The notes below the pieces were generated by a model that saw only the letters and a list, made by a program, of their open reading frames with translations, searched no databases and was not told where the DNA came from. This document shows positions 33,932 to 44,214 of a DNA stretch of 64,000 nt, piece after piece. Position 1 is the stretch's first letter. The number at the start of each line of letters is the position of its first letter. Source of the DNA: Adiantum capillus-veneris (lineage: Eukaryota; Streptophyta; Polypodiopsida; Polypodiales; Pteridaceae); contig CM043957.1 of assembly GCA_014529385.2 (NCBI GenBank), positions 64,228,003 through 64,292,002 of the forward strand, written 5' to 3'. Made by a program: the position numbers and the translations under genes.

Positions 33932-34241
33932 CACTACAAGAGGTACTTAATATTAGCGACGCTCGTAGTGTGACGCTCAAATGTGAAAACCCACGGCATC
34001 GCTAAGTTATTACTAACTTAGCGGCACTCATAGCAACTCCGACAGGGGTAAAAAAATAGCCGAGAGAGTCCGAAAACTCAGATCTTAGATCTGAGTTTTC
34101 GACGCGCGCTCAAACAAGCAAAGGTAACCCGCGCTCTCCCTCTCTCTCTCTCTCTCTTTCTTCTCCACACACACACACACGAGGATAGGAAGGAGAGCCA
34201 GATATGCTCCTTCCCTCTCCTCACTCTCCTGTTCCCTTCCC

Positions 34242-34276
<35 letters not shown>
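33932..34276 (+). repeat. CACTA-1 5' terminal region
   Basis: After the terminal inverted repeat come AGCGACGC, CATCGCTAAG and TTAGCGGC, units also found at the 3' end and likely transposase-binding repeats. Two perfect hairpins follow: 34000-34023 (10-bp stem CGCTAAGTTA) and 34071-34101 (14-bp stem CGAAAACTCAGATC, 3-base loop). A CT run at about 34240-34276 ends at the LTR of Copia C. Confidence 0.75.
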
Positions 34277-34282
<6 letters not shown>

Positions 34283-34598
34283 AGATGTCGAGCTCTACAT
34301 CTTGAGCTGGCATCCACTATGGCTCTTGGCCACTTACGGCATTTACTCATTGGCGCCTTATGTGACCGACACGGAGGATCTCTGCCAGTGATTCTACAGC
34401 TAGACTACACTTATAGTGCCAGCCTAGTACACTTCTAGCGAGTTCACACTTAGTGATCGCATGTACATATGTGCTACTTTTCAGTTTGAGCACTTAGTCA
34501 TTTTGTACACTCTTTTCTGTACAAAGAAGAAGAAGCTTTCCATCTCTGTGTGGTGTGTGCTTGTCTTGTGTAGCTCTCTTGCATCCTCTTTCTTTAAA
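34277..34598 (+). repeat. 5' LTR of Copia C
   Basis: Starts in the CT run (TCTTTGAGATGTCGAG, where the 3' copy has TGTTGAGATG), ends CTTTCTTTAAA. The first bases appear altered by the microsatellite. Confidence 0.9.
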
Positions 34599-34612
34599 TG
34601 GTATCAGAGCTT
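34599..34612 (+). promoter_or_regulatory. Primer binding site of Copia C
   Basis: TGGTATCAGAGCTTGG follows the LTR without a gap and matches the initiator-Met tRNA end. Confidence 0.92.
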
Positions 34613-34737
34613 GGTGCAGGCAAGAGAGGCTAAGAGAGCAAGAGCTCACAATCCCTTCATTACAGGTACCACAATAGAAGGTTCAACAGATTTGCAGGTT
34701 TTTGCAGATTGCAACTATTTTGTCTTAGTGCTTCAAG

Positions 34738-36150
34738 ATGTCTGACGGTTTCAGTCAGATTGTTACTGAGAAGCTTGAGAAAAATAACTACCCTGCATGG
34801 AAGTTCAGAATAACAAATTTCATAAAAGGAAAAGGTTATTGGGACTATGTAGAAGGAGACAATGAAAAGGAACCAGAGATTCCTGAGGCAAATGTTACAG
34901 CAAAACAAAGGAAAGCTTTGAGGGACTGGCAACAAGGCCAAAGCAAAGTGATGTATTGGCTTTCTATGAGCATCACAGATGGCATGATGGGCTATCTATA
35001 GGATGCTGAAACCCCCACCATTGCATGGAAAAACTTAGGCTGAGTGTTCGAGGTGAGCACCAAGGCCAGGAAGCTTCAACTAAAGTCGGAGCTAAATCAG
35101 GTTAAGAGGAACAACCTCTCCATCAATGCTTATGCTTTGAAGATCAAGAGTATCATGGAGGCTCTTCGATCTATTAAAGTCTCAGTGGTAGTCTTTGATG
35201 AGATGAGCAGCTGGTACAGTAATGCACATGGCACTATTGGGGCTGATGTAAAAGATGATGTGGTTGTACAAAATGTGAGGCCACAGTCACAGGTTTTGAG
35301 TGGACCACAAGAGTCATCTTCTCGTGGCTCTGTTGAGAATCCATGGAATGGTAGACTACGTACGCAAGTTACTCCACCAACAGGTACAGGGAATGTATCA
35401 CGAAAAGGAAAGGAAAAGGTTGATGAACCTCCCTTTATGGCTGATGCATCATCAGGTTTTTCACATATAGACATGGATTCAGATGGTTCTGAACAAAGTC
35501 TTGATGAGGAATTTGGAATTCCAGCTGTCAGGACACCTGGTGTAAGGAAAGTACAAGAAGATGCTAGAGGGCAAAGGAGTGACCCACGACCGTGTAGATC
35601 TAACAGAGTCAGAAATCCAGTTCAAAAATTGACTTATGATGGGTATCTAGCGCATCACCAAGCCTACATGGCTAAGGTGATACAGGATGTGGAGCCCACA
35701 TGTTTTGAGGATGCAGTTGGAAATGTGCATAGGGATGATGCAATGAATGAAGAGATGGCTGCATTGGAAGCAAACGACACATGGGAGTTGGTGCCATTGC
35801 CAAGTGGCAAGAAAGCTATTGGCTATAAATGGGTGTATAAAACTAAGCATAAGGATGATGGTAACATTGAGCGTCATAAGGCAAGGCTGGTCGCAAAGGG
35901 TTATGCACAGACGTATGGCATAGACTATGAGGAGATCTTTGCTCCAGTGGCAAAGATGACGACTGTGAGAGTTGTCATAGCAGTGGCTGCATCTAGAGGA
36001 TGGATTATGCATCAAATGGATGTAAAGAATGCCTTCTTGAATGGTGAGTTGCAAGAGGAAGTGTATATGGATCAGCCACCTGGTTATGTCGATCCAGGTT
36101 ACCCACATTATGTATGCAGACTTCTCAAAGCTTTGTATGGTTTGAAGTAG
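34738..36150 (+). pseudogene. Copia C gag joined to RT
   Basis: Gag starts MSDGFSQIVTEKLEKNNYPA at 34738 with the usual W-K region. A TAG (34999) and a TGA (35041) interrupt it. The next frame, 35044-36150, is 368 codons: gag text to about 35190, then at once [10 protein letters not shown], which belongs to the end of integrase. A linker and RT follow with [40 protein letters not shown] and [12 protein letters not shown]. It ends at TAG in LYGLK where the family has Gln (CAG). Confidence 0.9.
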
Positions 36151-37235
36151 GGCTCTAGAGCATGGTATGACAGGATTGCCAAGTATCTTGTCAGTATTGG
36201 GTTTAGGAGAGCTCATGCTAATCATTCACTCTATGTACGTGAGAGTGATGTGGGGATTGTGGTCATTAACATATATGTAGATGACCTTATTATTGTGCGT
36301 GACAATGCTATGGAGATTGACCATGTGAAGGGTCTTCTTAAACAGGAGTTTGAAATGAAAGATTTGGACGAGTTGCGCTACTTTCTTGGCATTGAGGTGA
36401 TCAGGACTCCAGAGGGTGTATGACTGTCACAGAGACAATATGCTTTGGACATGTTGTCAAAGTATGGTATGGATGATTGTAAGCCAATTTCTATTCCCTT
36501 GGATGTGAATGCAAAGCTGAGTGCAGAGAAGGGTGACGTTGTTGAGGATGTCAAGGTGTATAGGAAGCTTGTGGGTAGTCTAATCTACTTGACTATCACG
36601 AGGCCAGACATGAGCTACATAGTAGGCTTGGAGAGTGAGTTCATGCAGCTTCCGAGGAAGCCACATTTGGATGGAGTATGACGCACACTTCGGTATGTGC
36701 AAGGGACTCTTGACTACGCATTGTTCTATGCAGCAGATGTGCCATTAGCATTGTATGGGTATACAGATGCAGATTGGGCAGGTAGCATTGTTGATAGGAG
36801 ATCTACTAGTGGCTTCATGTTCTCTTTTGGGAGTGTTGCTGTTACTTGGAGCAACAAAAAGCAGCCTACGGTTGCTTTATCAAGCACAGAGGCCGAGTAC
36901 AGAGGTGCAGCAATTGCAGCGTGCGAGGTAGCTTGGCTACGCACAATTCTTGAGGACTTGGGAGTGCAGGTGGACCATCAAATTTTCATCCATTGTGACA
37001 ACCTCAGCATCATGCAATTGGCTAGGAACCCAGTGTTCCATGCCAGGACCAAGCACATAGAGGTCCATTACCACTACATTCGAGAGCGAGTGTTGGCGGG
37101 TGACATCGACTTGGTCTACGTTAGCACAGAGGAGCAGATAGAGGATATCTTTACCAAGGCCCTCAGAGCTGAGAATCTTCGATGTTTCCGGACTATGCTT
37201 GGACTCTGCGCCGACATGCAGAGCTCGAGGGGGAG
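36151..37235 (+). pseudogene. Copia C RT C-terminal part and RNase H
   Basis: The same frame continues: AWYDRIAKYL, then IYVDDLIIV near 36270 with the YVDD catalytic motif, then DLDELRYFLGIEV. TGA codons at 36421 and 36679 interrupt. RNase H follows: YTDADWAGS, SSTEAEYRGAAIAACEVAWL, FHARTKHIEVHYHYIRERVL and EQIEDIFTKAL. Catalytic acids of RT and RNase H are kept. The purine tract GAGCTCGAGGGGGAG stands before the 3' LTR. Confidence 0.9.
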
Positions 37236-37554
37236 TGTTGAGATGTCGAGCTCTACATATTGAGCTGGCATCAACTACGGGTCTTGGCCGCTTACGGCAT
37301 TTACTCACTGGCGCATTAGGTGACCGACACGGAGGATCTCTGCCAGTGAGTCTACAGCTGGACTACACTTATAGTGCCAGCCTAGTATGCTTCTAGCGAG
37401 TTCACACTTAGTGACCGCATGTACATATGTGCTACTTTTCAGTTTGAGCACTTAGTCATTTTGTACTCTCTTTTCTGTACGAAGAAGAAGAAGCTTTCCA
37501 TCTCTGTGTGGTGTGTGCTTGTCTTGTGTAGCTCTCTTGCATCCTCTTTCTTTA

Positions 37555-37556
<2 letters not shown>
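37236..37556 (+). repeat. 3' LTR of Copia C
   Basis: Starts TGTTGAGATGTCGAG, ends CTCTTTCTTTACA, then the CT run of CACTA-1 resumes. Confidence 0.92.
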
Positions 37557-37617
<61 letters not shown>

Positions 37618-37625
37618 TTGTGTTT

Positions 37626-37659
<34 letters not shown>

Positions 37660-37728
37660 ACATGAATAAATAAAAAACACACACACACATGCATAAACAA
37701 AGAATGCATACACACACATTGAGAGAGG

Positions 37729-37785
<57 letters not shown>
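37557..37785. repeat. Microsatellite cluster in CACTA-1
   Basis: In order: CT run, AC run, GA run (37627-37657), a short unique stretch with AC runs, and a long GA run (37731-37783). The same order, inverted, is found at 51948-52260 in CACTA-2, so it belongs to the transposon family rather than to chance. Confidence 0.9.
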
Positions 37786-37787
<2 letters not shown>

Positions 37788-38221
37788 AGAAGAAGAAGAG
37801 AGTCTTAACACCGTAGGAAACTATCCCAAGAGACCTTAAAGATCTAGTTGACGAGGAGTTGAACTCAAGACCTGTTATTCAAGAGGGAAATGGCATAACC
37901 AATTTATCACACTTGGGTGATAAAAAGGTTATACCATTCTCCTCCTTTTATTGGCGTGCACACACACCCCCACACACACACCCGAGAAGAAGAGAACTTA
38001 ATTTAACGTCATTAGGAAACTAATTCAAGAGACCTTAAAGATCTAGCCGATGAGGAGTTGAACTCAAGACCTATTATTCAAGAGGGAAATGGCATAACCA
38101 ATCTACCACACTTGGGTGATAGAAAGGTTATACCATTTTCCTCTTTTTATTGGCACACACACACACATGAGAAGAAGAGAGTTTTAACGTCGTAGGAAAC
38201 TATCCCAAGAGACGTTAAAGA
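37786..38221 (-). repeat. Tandem SINE-like units with Pol III-type boxes
   Basis: Two full units of about 190 bp (37786-37980, 37981-38168) and a partial third, separated by CA runs. Read on the minus strand each has GTGGTAGATTGG or a worn form of it, like a tRNA A box, and about 40 bp later GAGTTCAACTC (37855-37865 and 38054-38064), like a B box GGTTCGANTCC. This is the plan of a tRNA-derived SINE. I see no full tRNA fold and no poly(A) tail, so the call is an inference. Confidence 0.5.
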
Positions 38222-38430
38222 TTAGGTTAGATTAGATTTAGGTTCATTTAAGTTAGATTAGATTAGCTTTAGGTATATTTTTAGCTAGATTTACGTTATA
38301 TTAGATTTAGGTTTATTTACATTCGATTTAGATTTACGCTATATTAGATTAGATTTAGGTTTATTTTGAGTTTAAGATTAAATTAGATCTAGATTTATGT
38401 TCGATGGACTAGCTTTTTTTAGATTTAGGT
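38222..38430. repeat. TTAGATTAGATTTAGG minisatellite in CACTA-1
   Basis: Degenerate repeats of GATTTAGGTTAGATTA type. The inverted counterpart (CTAATCTAAATC) is longer in CACTA-2 at 51358-51930. It resembles but is not the plant telomere unit. 38431-38692 beyond it holds nothing I recognise. Confidence 0.85.
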
Positions 38431-38692
38431 TAGATTTTAGTGCATGTCAATGAAGATACGCTGATGATGGTAAGCATTGTATGAAAAACACTTGCTCATA
38501 TGAAAAACACTCAAAAAGACTCTGTTTTCCTACATGAGAAAATTTCCTGCGCTCACAGCCTCGATAGTCCAAGCAATTCCACCTGCATGTTTGACTGCTA
38601 CTACCATACAATAAGCCGTCATGATCAGTCAATGGAAGATCAAATTGAGCCTACACAGAAATTAGTGATGCAAGATGACAATTCCAAGGGTC

Positions 38693-39662
38693 CATTAGGA
38701 GATTTCGGAGGTCTTTCGGAGGGCCTTTTGGAAGAGAGAGGAAAATAAGCTCCTCCAATGAGAGAAGAGCCTACGTTACGTAGAAAAATAGATTGATATT
38801 AACAAAAATATAAAAGGTGTCCCTCTCCTCATTTAACAATCTAGTGGTCCTTGAAGAAGATCACTCTCTTTCATTTAATGCGAGCACTATTTTCAGAAGA
38901 TAGATGCGGTGCATTTGATACGGATTACGTCATCACTAGAACTCAAAAAGTCACAAAACTATCAAGTGGTGGAAGATTTTGAAACTTTTGATACTGTCAA
39001 TGCGTCCGGAACGCCCAAATATCCTAGAAATGAATGTCCGATTGCCTCGCTCCGACATCCAAAGAGGCAAAAAATGTCAAAAACCCCTAAAAAAACATTT
39101 TACTAACGGCGCGCGAGGGGGCATTCCAAAATTTTGAATGCCTCCTCGCGCGTCGTTAGTAAAAAACCCATTTTTTCCTCTTTTTAGGGAGCTTTTTGTA
39201 CTAACGGGGCGCAGGGGGGCATTCTAGAATTTTAGAATGCCTCCTCGCGCGCCTTAAGTAAAAAGCCCATTTTTTGGGGTTTTTTGTCATTTTTTGCCTC
39301 TCCGGATGTCGGAATGAGACAAGTAGACATTCGTTTATAGGGTATTTTGGCGTTTCGAATGCATTGGTGGTGTCAAAAGCCTCAAAATCTATCACTATTT
39401 GACAGTTTGTGACTTTTTAACTTTCAGTGATGATGTAAGCTGCATTGAATGCGCCGCACCTGCCTCTTGAAACAGACACTCGCATTACATAAAAACGTGA
39501 CCGTTTTCAAGGACGATTGGGAATATAAATCTACTTTTTAGACTGTCTGGTTGTCCTTTTGGACGTACTCACAAGGTGCAAGTGCATTTTAAAAAAAGTT
39601 TTTAGAGAGAGAAATACAATTTCTTACAAGGCCCTCCAAATGACCTGTGAAATTTTCTAATG
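38693..39662. mobile_element. 970-bp foldback element
   Basis: Left arm from CATTAGGAGATTTCGGAGGTC pairs with the right arm ending GACCTGTGAAATTTTCTAATG. Matching blocks run inward, for example GGAGGGCCTT, TCCTTGA, AATGCGAG, GATTTTGA, CCGACATCC and GAGGCAAAAAATG. Near the centre are two short hairpins with GC-rich stems (39100-39165 and 39203-39262) built on GGCATTC...GAATGCC. No ORF. I could not read a clear target duplication. It lies inside CACTA-1. Confidence 0.75.
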
Positions 39663-40031
39663 TCAAACACACACACACACACACACACAGACACCACAAC
39701 CCATCAAATCTAGAGTAAGAATTAAGTGCTTTGACCAGGCATCAGCTACATTGCAAGAATGACGTACTTGCATCCTATAGACAAAGATCTACTGTGAAAA
39801 GATGTTAAGATACTGTGAAATGCTACAGCTAGAGAAGAGACAAAGGGGTTTTGTACACTACATGCAATATCATGTAGACGTGGAGGTGTAGATTTCTTGT
39901 ACCCACAAATATAGGCATTGACCAATAAAGACGAGATTATAACCTGGTGGTTCTGATCTCCGTGCACCTCTAGACCGAGGTGTGCGGGGATTGGACATGA
40001 CTAGAGAATGTGAGGTAGCTTACAGTGTGAA

Positions 40032-40070
<39 letters not shown>

Positions 40071-40219
40071 AAGACCAAGAATGCCAATAGAAGATTAAAT
40101 TTGTTGTCCAGGTTATAAGGTTTTTACCCTCATTATGAGTAGTGACGAGGATGTGGGGCCGTCCAACCGAAACACCTATCTCTCAATGAGGATCTTATGT
40201 CCTTGTAATCAATGCAAGC
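39663..40219. other. Non-coding stretch of CACTA-1
   Basis: AC run at 39667-39688 and GA run at about 40034-40068. I see no gene. It precedes the transposase and may hold its promoter; no convincing TATA box was chosen. Confidence 0.6.
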
Positions 40220-42743
40220 ATGATGCAGACAAGACGCGTTTCTTTGCAGCACGTTCGTAAATTTGGCGAGTTTGATCCATCTATCACAGATTCAGTTGTT
40301 GCTAATTAGAACTCGTCGGACTCTGACGCTGGCCAACAGGCAGCCATCTTGCAACCCAATAGACGTATTCGCAGGCACTTTGGTCAGGCAGCATATATGA
40401 GGCTACAAGATGTAGCCTCTGACAGCTCAGGGGATGATTATGTAGACCCCATTTCCAACGAGGCAATCTTTGAGTAGGAGATCGATGAAATGATCGAGAC
40501 AATCATGGATTCAGAAAGGCTTATCTATGATGATATGAAAAGTGAAGCCGATACGCCATTGTATAATGGAGCACGTGTGTCTAGATTGAAGGCGCTCCTG
40601 GTTCTTCTCAACATGCAAGCAAAGTTTGGATGGAGTGACACTAGCATCACATCGCTTTTCAGGTGATCTATTACAATTAGTTTACTTTAATAAAAAACTC
40701 TAGATGTATAATGATCTGATAGATGTTTACACAATTGTACCTTAATTTTTTCGTTGTGTGGATTGCTCAAAGAGCACATACTGCTAGCTGATAATGTGAT
40801 GCCAGATTCTCGAGAGGAAGCATGAAAGATTTTGCGAAACTTGGGGATGGATTACAATTGACTCCATTCTTTTCAGAGGGGAATACATAGACATGGAGAA
40901 GTGTCTGAAATGTGATTCCAAGAGATATCGAGTAGATCTCCATGAAACAAAAATTCCGCAAAAGGTTTTGCGACATTTTCCTCTGCTTCCTCGCATCAAG
41001 CATTTCTTCGAATGTAAGTCCATGGCCGCCCTAGCATGATGGCATGAGGAGAATAAATCATGGTGTGCTATGGATTCTTGCAGATTGCGCAGCCTGGAAA
41101 CATATGGATAAATCATCGTCGGATTCTGTCAGGGAAGATCAAAATTTGCACTTAGGCCTGGCTATGAATGGCGTAAATCCATTTGGTCAAAGATCAACAT
41201 CTTACAGTGTATGGCCCATTTTCATCGTCAACTACAACATTCCCCCGTGGTTGACTACGAAGAAGGGCCACCTATGACTAAGCTTGATTGTGTCGGAGTG
41301 ATATAAAGTGAATAATATGGATGTGTATCTTTGTCCACTATTGGAAGAGCTACAACAAATGTGGATTGGCATAGAAGTGGTGGATATGAGCCGACACAGA
41401 GGTCGATGGAATGCTTTAATCAGAGGCATTCTAATGTGGACCATGCATGAATATCCCGGACTAATAGAATGCTCAGGTGATTTACACTCCTCACTCAAAC
41501 ACTATAAATCTTGGTTTTTCTCAAGATTAGCTATTATCATGTGTATACATGCAGGGCTTCAAACAAGGGGATACAGAGCATGTGTCACATGTGGACCTAG
41601 ACTAAATGCACGTAGGGCCCCCTCATTGAAGAAGCAAACCACACATATTCAAGAATGTGGGTAATCTACTATGGGACCATCTGACCGGCAAGAAAGATAC
41701 TTTGGGAGCCAGGGTTGACCTTAGAACTGTGGATCGTATGGAAAAATATTGGCTGCAGACAGTGTCTGATGGATCGATAAAACTCCCTAAAGAACCATGG
41801 GTTTTCATAGGAGCCCAAGAACGCAAATTAAAAGAGACCATTCAATCTTTGCGGACCCCCACTGGCGTAATGCCCTCACTCCAAACATGTTTTACTAAAG
41901 AAGGAAAGCTTACCGGTTTGAAGTCACACGACTGGCATAAAATGTGTCAGGTATGTTCACAGTGGAATATATCATAGTGGGAATTGTGTAAGAAATTTTT
42001 TTGTGGACTTTAATATCATTGTTTCACATGTTTTGCAGTTTATTTTATCGGTGGCCATTGAGAGATGTTTGTCTCTTGACGTTTGTAACACAATCTACAA
42101 ACTTGAGAAGTTGGTGCAATGGATCTCACAAAAGGAGATCAACGTAGACTCCATACCATTTGCCAAACTAAACGCTGTTGGAGGTTGTATGCATGTTTGA
42201 GAAACATTTTCCTACTACCATGCTAACCATTTAGGTGCATCTTCTTGTTCACATAGTTGATGAGGTGGAAATAGCTGGCACAGTATATTCCGAGATGGAT
42301 GTTCTTTTTGGAACATTTCATGGAAACAATCAAGGGATATGTGCATCAGAAGGCACGTCTGGAGGGTAGCATGGTAGAAGGTTGGGCTGGTATCAGAGTC
42401 CCTAGTGTACATTGGAGAGTGGCTAGACAGTTTTGATAAATCTCGGGACACTCTATGGAGAACCATAGATGATGAGCGCATATCTGGGATTGTCATGTGC
42501 AATCTCGGTGTTGAGAAGAAGATGACGGAAGATCTAGAGGCTAAAATCAACCGATTTTGCATGCTTTACAATCCAGTGATGCAAAAATGGATTTCACAAT
42601 ATGAGGATGCAAAGCAAGAGCGACAAACATCATTCGCTTCCACTCGAGGTACGTATGCTTTAGGTATGTTCTCACAAGTAGGGACGACGAGCATTGCGCT
42701 CCGAGTGGGATGGAGACTGAAGCTGCAATCGCAAAGGGAGTGA
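40220..42743 (+). pseudogene. TNP2-type transposase of CACTA-1
   Basis: Likely start at ATG 40220 (MMQTRRVSLQHVRKFGEF). Exon text: RVSRLKALLVLLNMQAKFGW, then an intron from about 40662, then CLKCDSKRYRVDLHETKIPQ, KVLRHFPLLPRIKHFF, LGLAMNGVNPFGQRSTSYSV, WPIFIVNYNIPPWL and NMDVYLCPLLEELQQMW, the core of the Transposase_21 family. A GT-AG intron fits 41951-42038. Beyond it come FILSVAIERCL and HLLVHIVDEVEIAG of the DUF4218 region. Several stops. The DUF4216 end seen in CACTA-2 is missing here. TNP2 cuts the element ends. Confidence 0.9.
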
Positions 42744-43022
42744 TCTGTCTTTGCTCATAGATGCAGCTCGTCCCACCGCTAGGTCAAATTGATCGGGTGA
42801 AAGAGACGCTAAGAAGCCCTACTACTGCTTACTTAGCATCTCTTTCACCGGATCAACTAGATTTAGTGGTGAAAGAGACACTAAGAAGCACTATTTTTTC
42901 TTCTTAGCGTCTCTTTCACCTAATCAACTAGATTTAGTGGTGGGGCAAGCAACATCTATGAGCAGATACGGACTTCCTTCGCGATTGCAGCTTGAGTCTC
43001 CATCGCACCCCGGGTGCAATGC
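42691..43022. repeat. 332-bp imperfect hairpin
   Basis: The left arm (GCATTGCGCTCCGAGTGGGA onward) pairs with the right arm ending CCCCGGGTGCAATGC. Matching blocks include GAGACT, CTGCAATCGC, CTCATAGATG, GTCCCACC and GTGAAAGAGACGCTAAGAAG. Arms are about 140 bp, and a third copy of the GAAAGAGACxCTAAGAAG unit lies in the loop. It lies where the TNP2 C-terminus should be. It could be a MITE or a foldback from an inverted duplication. Confidence 0.75.
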
Positions 43023-43071
43023 GTTTACAAATTCACAAAAATTCAACGAAAAATCTCTACAAAGGAATCCA

Positions 43072-43072
<1 letters not shown>

Positions 43073-43103
<31 letters not shown>
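43073..43103. repeat. 31-base poly(C) run
   Basis: Uninterrupted C run followed by CT and ATCT repeats. It lies in the intron or leader before the second CACTA gene. The true length is uncertain for any sequencing method. Confidence 0.85.
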
Positions 43104-43105
<2 letters not shown>

Positions 43106-43189
43106 TCTCTATCTATCTATCTATCTACATGTCCATGTTTTCTACTCCATGCATTCAATATTAAGTTTAAATGTTTTAATGCAAGTATA

Positions 43190-44214
43190 GATGATGAGCA
43201 GTTTCTTTCTTCTTTGTCACCCGAGAAGAGACAGTGGTACGTGGAGCGTCATCGCTCTAGCACACCATTGTGTGTTCCTACTCCGGCTGCATCTCCCTCT
43301 ATTTCGCAGCATTCAGCGCGCTCCGAAGCTTCGATGTCCACGCGACGATCTTCACACTCGTCTAGGCACCCGCGCTCTAGTGGTGGCGGTGGCGGTTGTT
43401 GTGGGGATGCCGCCGCCGATGCTTCGACACCATCTCCTGCTCGATGAGGCTCTTTACCCTCCCCTTCTTTGCCCGCCCCGACACCAGCCACAACATCGCC
43501 ATCGACACCAGGTTTTGCATGGCTGACGGCCGTTCCTAGTGGCTACACACCACTATCTACTCCTCCAGGAGTCACTCCACTGGACACTCCTCGCTTCGGG
43601 GCCGGGACTCCAGTGGAGACACCTGATGTCCGTACCCCCCTCGACATGCTGTTAGAGACCCCTGCCGGGACACCCACGTTCACACGTCACCGGCGAGAGG
43701 GCTTGCCTTACTCCGTCCTCTTTAGTGGCGGCATCATCTTGGATGATGAAGGTAAGAAGGTGATTTAGCGCATGCGCGGTCTTTGCTCTCAGGTGTTTAG
43801 ACACTACATACTAAACACGTGGAGTGAAGTACCAAGTGATTTAAAAGATAGATTCATAATCATTTTTCATGACGAGTTTCCAGTTCCAACACGGGATGAG
43901 CACTTCAATGAAGACATGATGAAGGTTTGAATGCGCGAATACTGCAAGAACAAGCGTTCCGAAGTGCAAAAAGAAATCAAACATAGGTGGAACAGACCAG
44001 ATTGGCTGGCCAAAGAAGATTGGAAGAATGTGAAGAAAGCAGCGCGCAAGAATCTCGACAAGTGGAAGCAACAAAAGGAGGTAGCCAGAGCGCGAGTAGA
44101 GGTAGGGAGCTCGCACCACTTGGGGAGTGGTGGGTGGGCATCATTTGAGGCCGATTTTGTAAGTCTTTTTGCATTGCTCTTTATGTTTGACAGTTTAGGC
44201 TTTATGGGTTTTTA
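43190..44214 (+). pseudogene. Transposase_24 / TNPA-like gene of CACTA-1
   Basis: Text begins DDEQFLSSLSPEKRQWYVER, then a Ser/Gly-rich part, a Pro/Thr-rich part (TPPGVTPLDTPRFGAGTPVE), GLPYSVLFSGG, then LNTWSEVPSDLKDRFI, KEIKHRWNRPDWLAKEDW, KKAARKNLDKWKQQKEVA and HHLGSGGWASFEADF. The last blocks fit the plant transposase family Transposase_24 (Ptta/En/Spm). Stops near 43445, 43767 and 43929. In En/Spm the partner protein binds subterminal repeats; that role here is by analogy. Confidence 0.8.

Larger units (their letters stand above)
34277..37556 (+). mobile_element. Copia C: internally deleted Ty1/copia element
   Basis: LTRs of 322 bp (34277-34598) and 321 bp (37236-37556) bound only 2.6 kb. 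Gag is fused in frame to the end of integrase, so zinc knuckle, protease and most of integrase are missing; RT and RNase H remain. It landed in a CT microsatellite of CACTA-1, so the target duplication cannot be read. The LTRs differ at roughly 16 positions by eye. Confidence 0.92.

Noticed and set aside
38054-38116. A tRNA gene on the minus strand
   Set aside because: A-box- and B-box-like strings are present but no cloverleaf arms or acceptor stem can be drawn.
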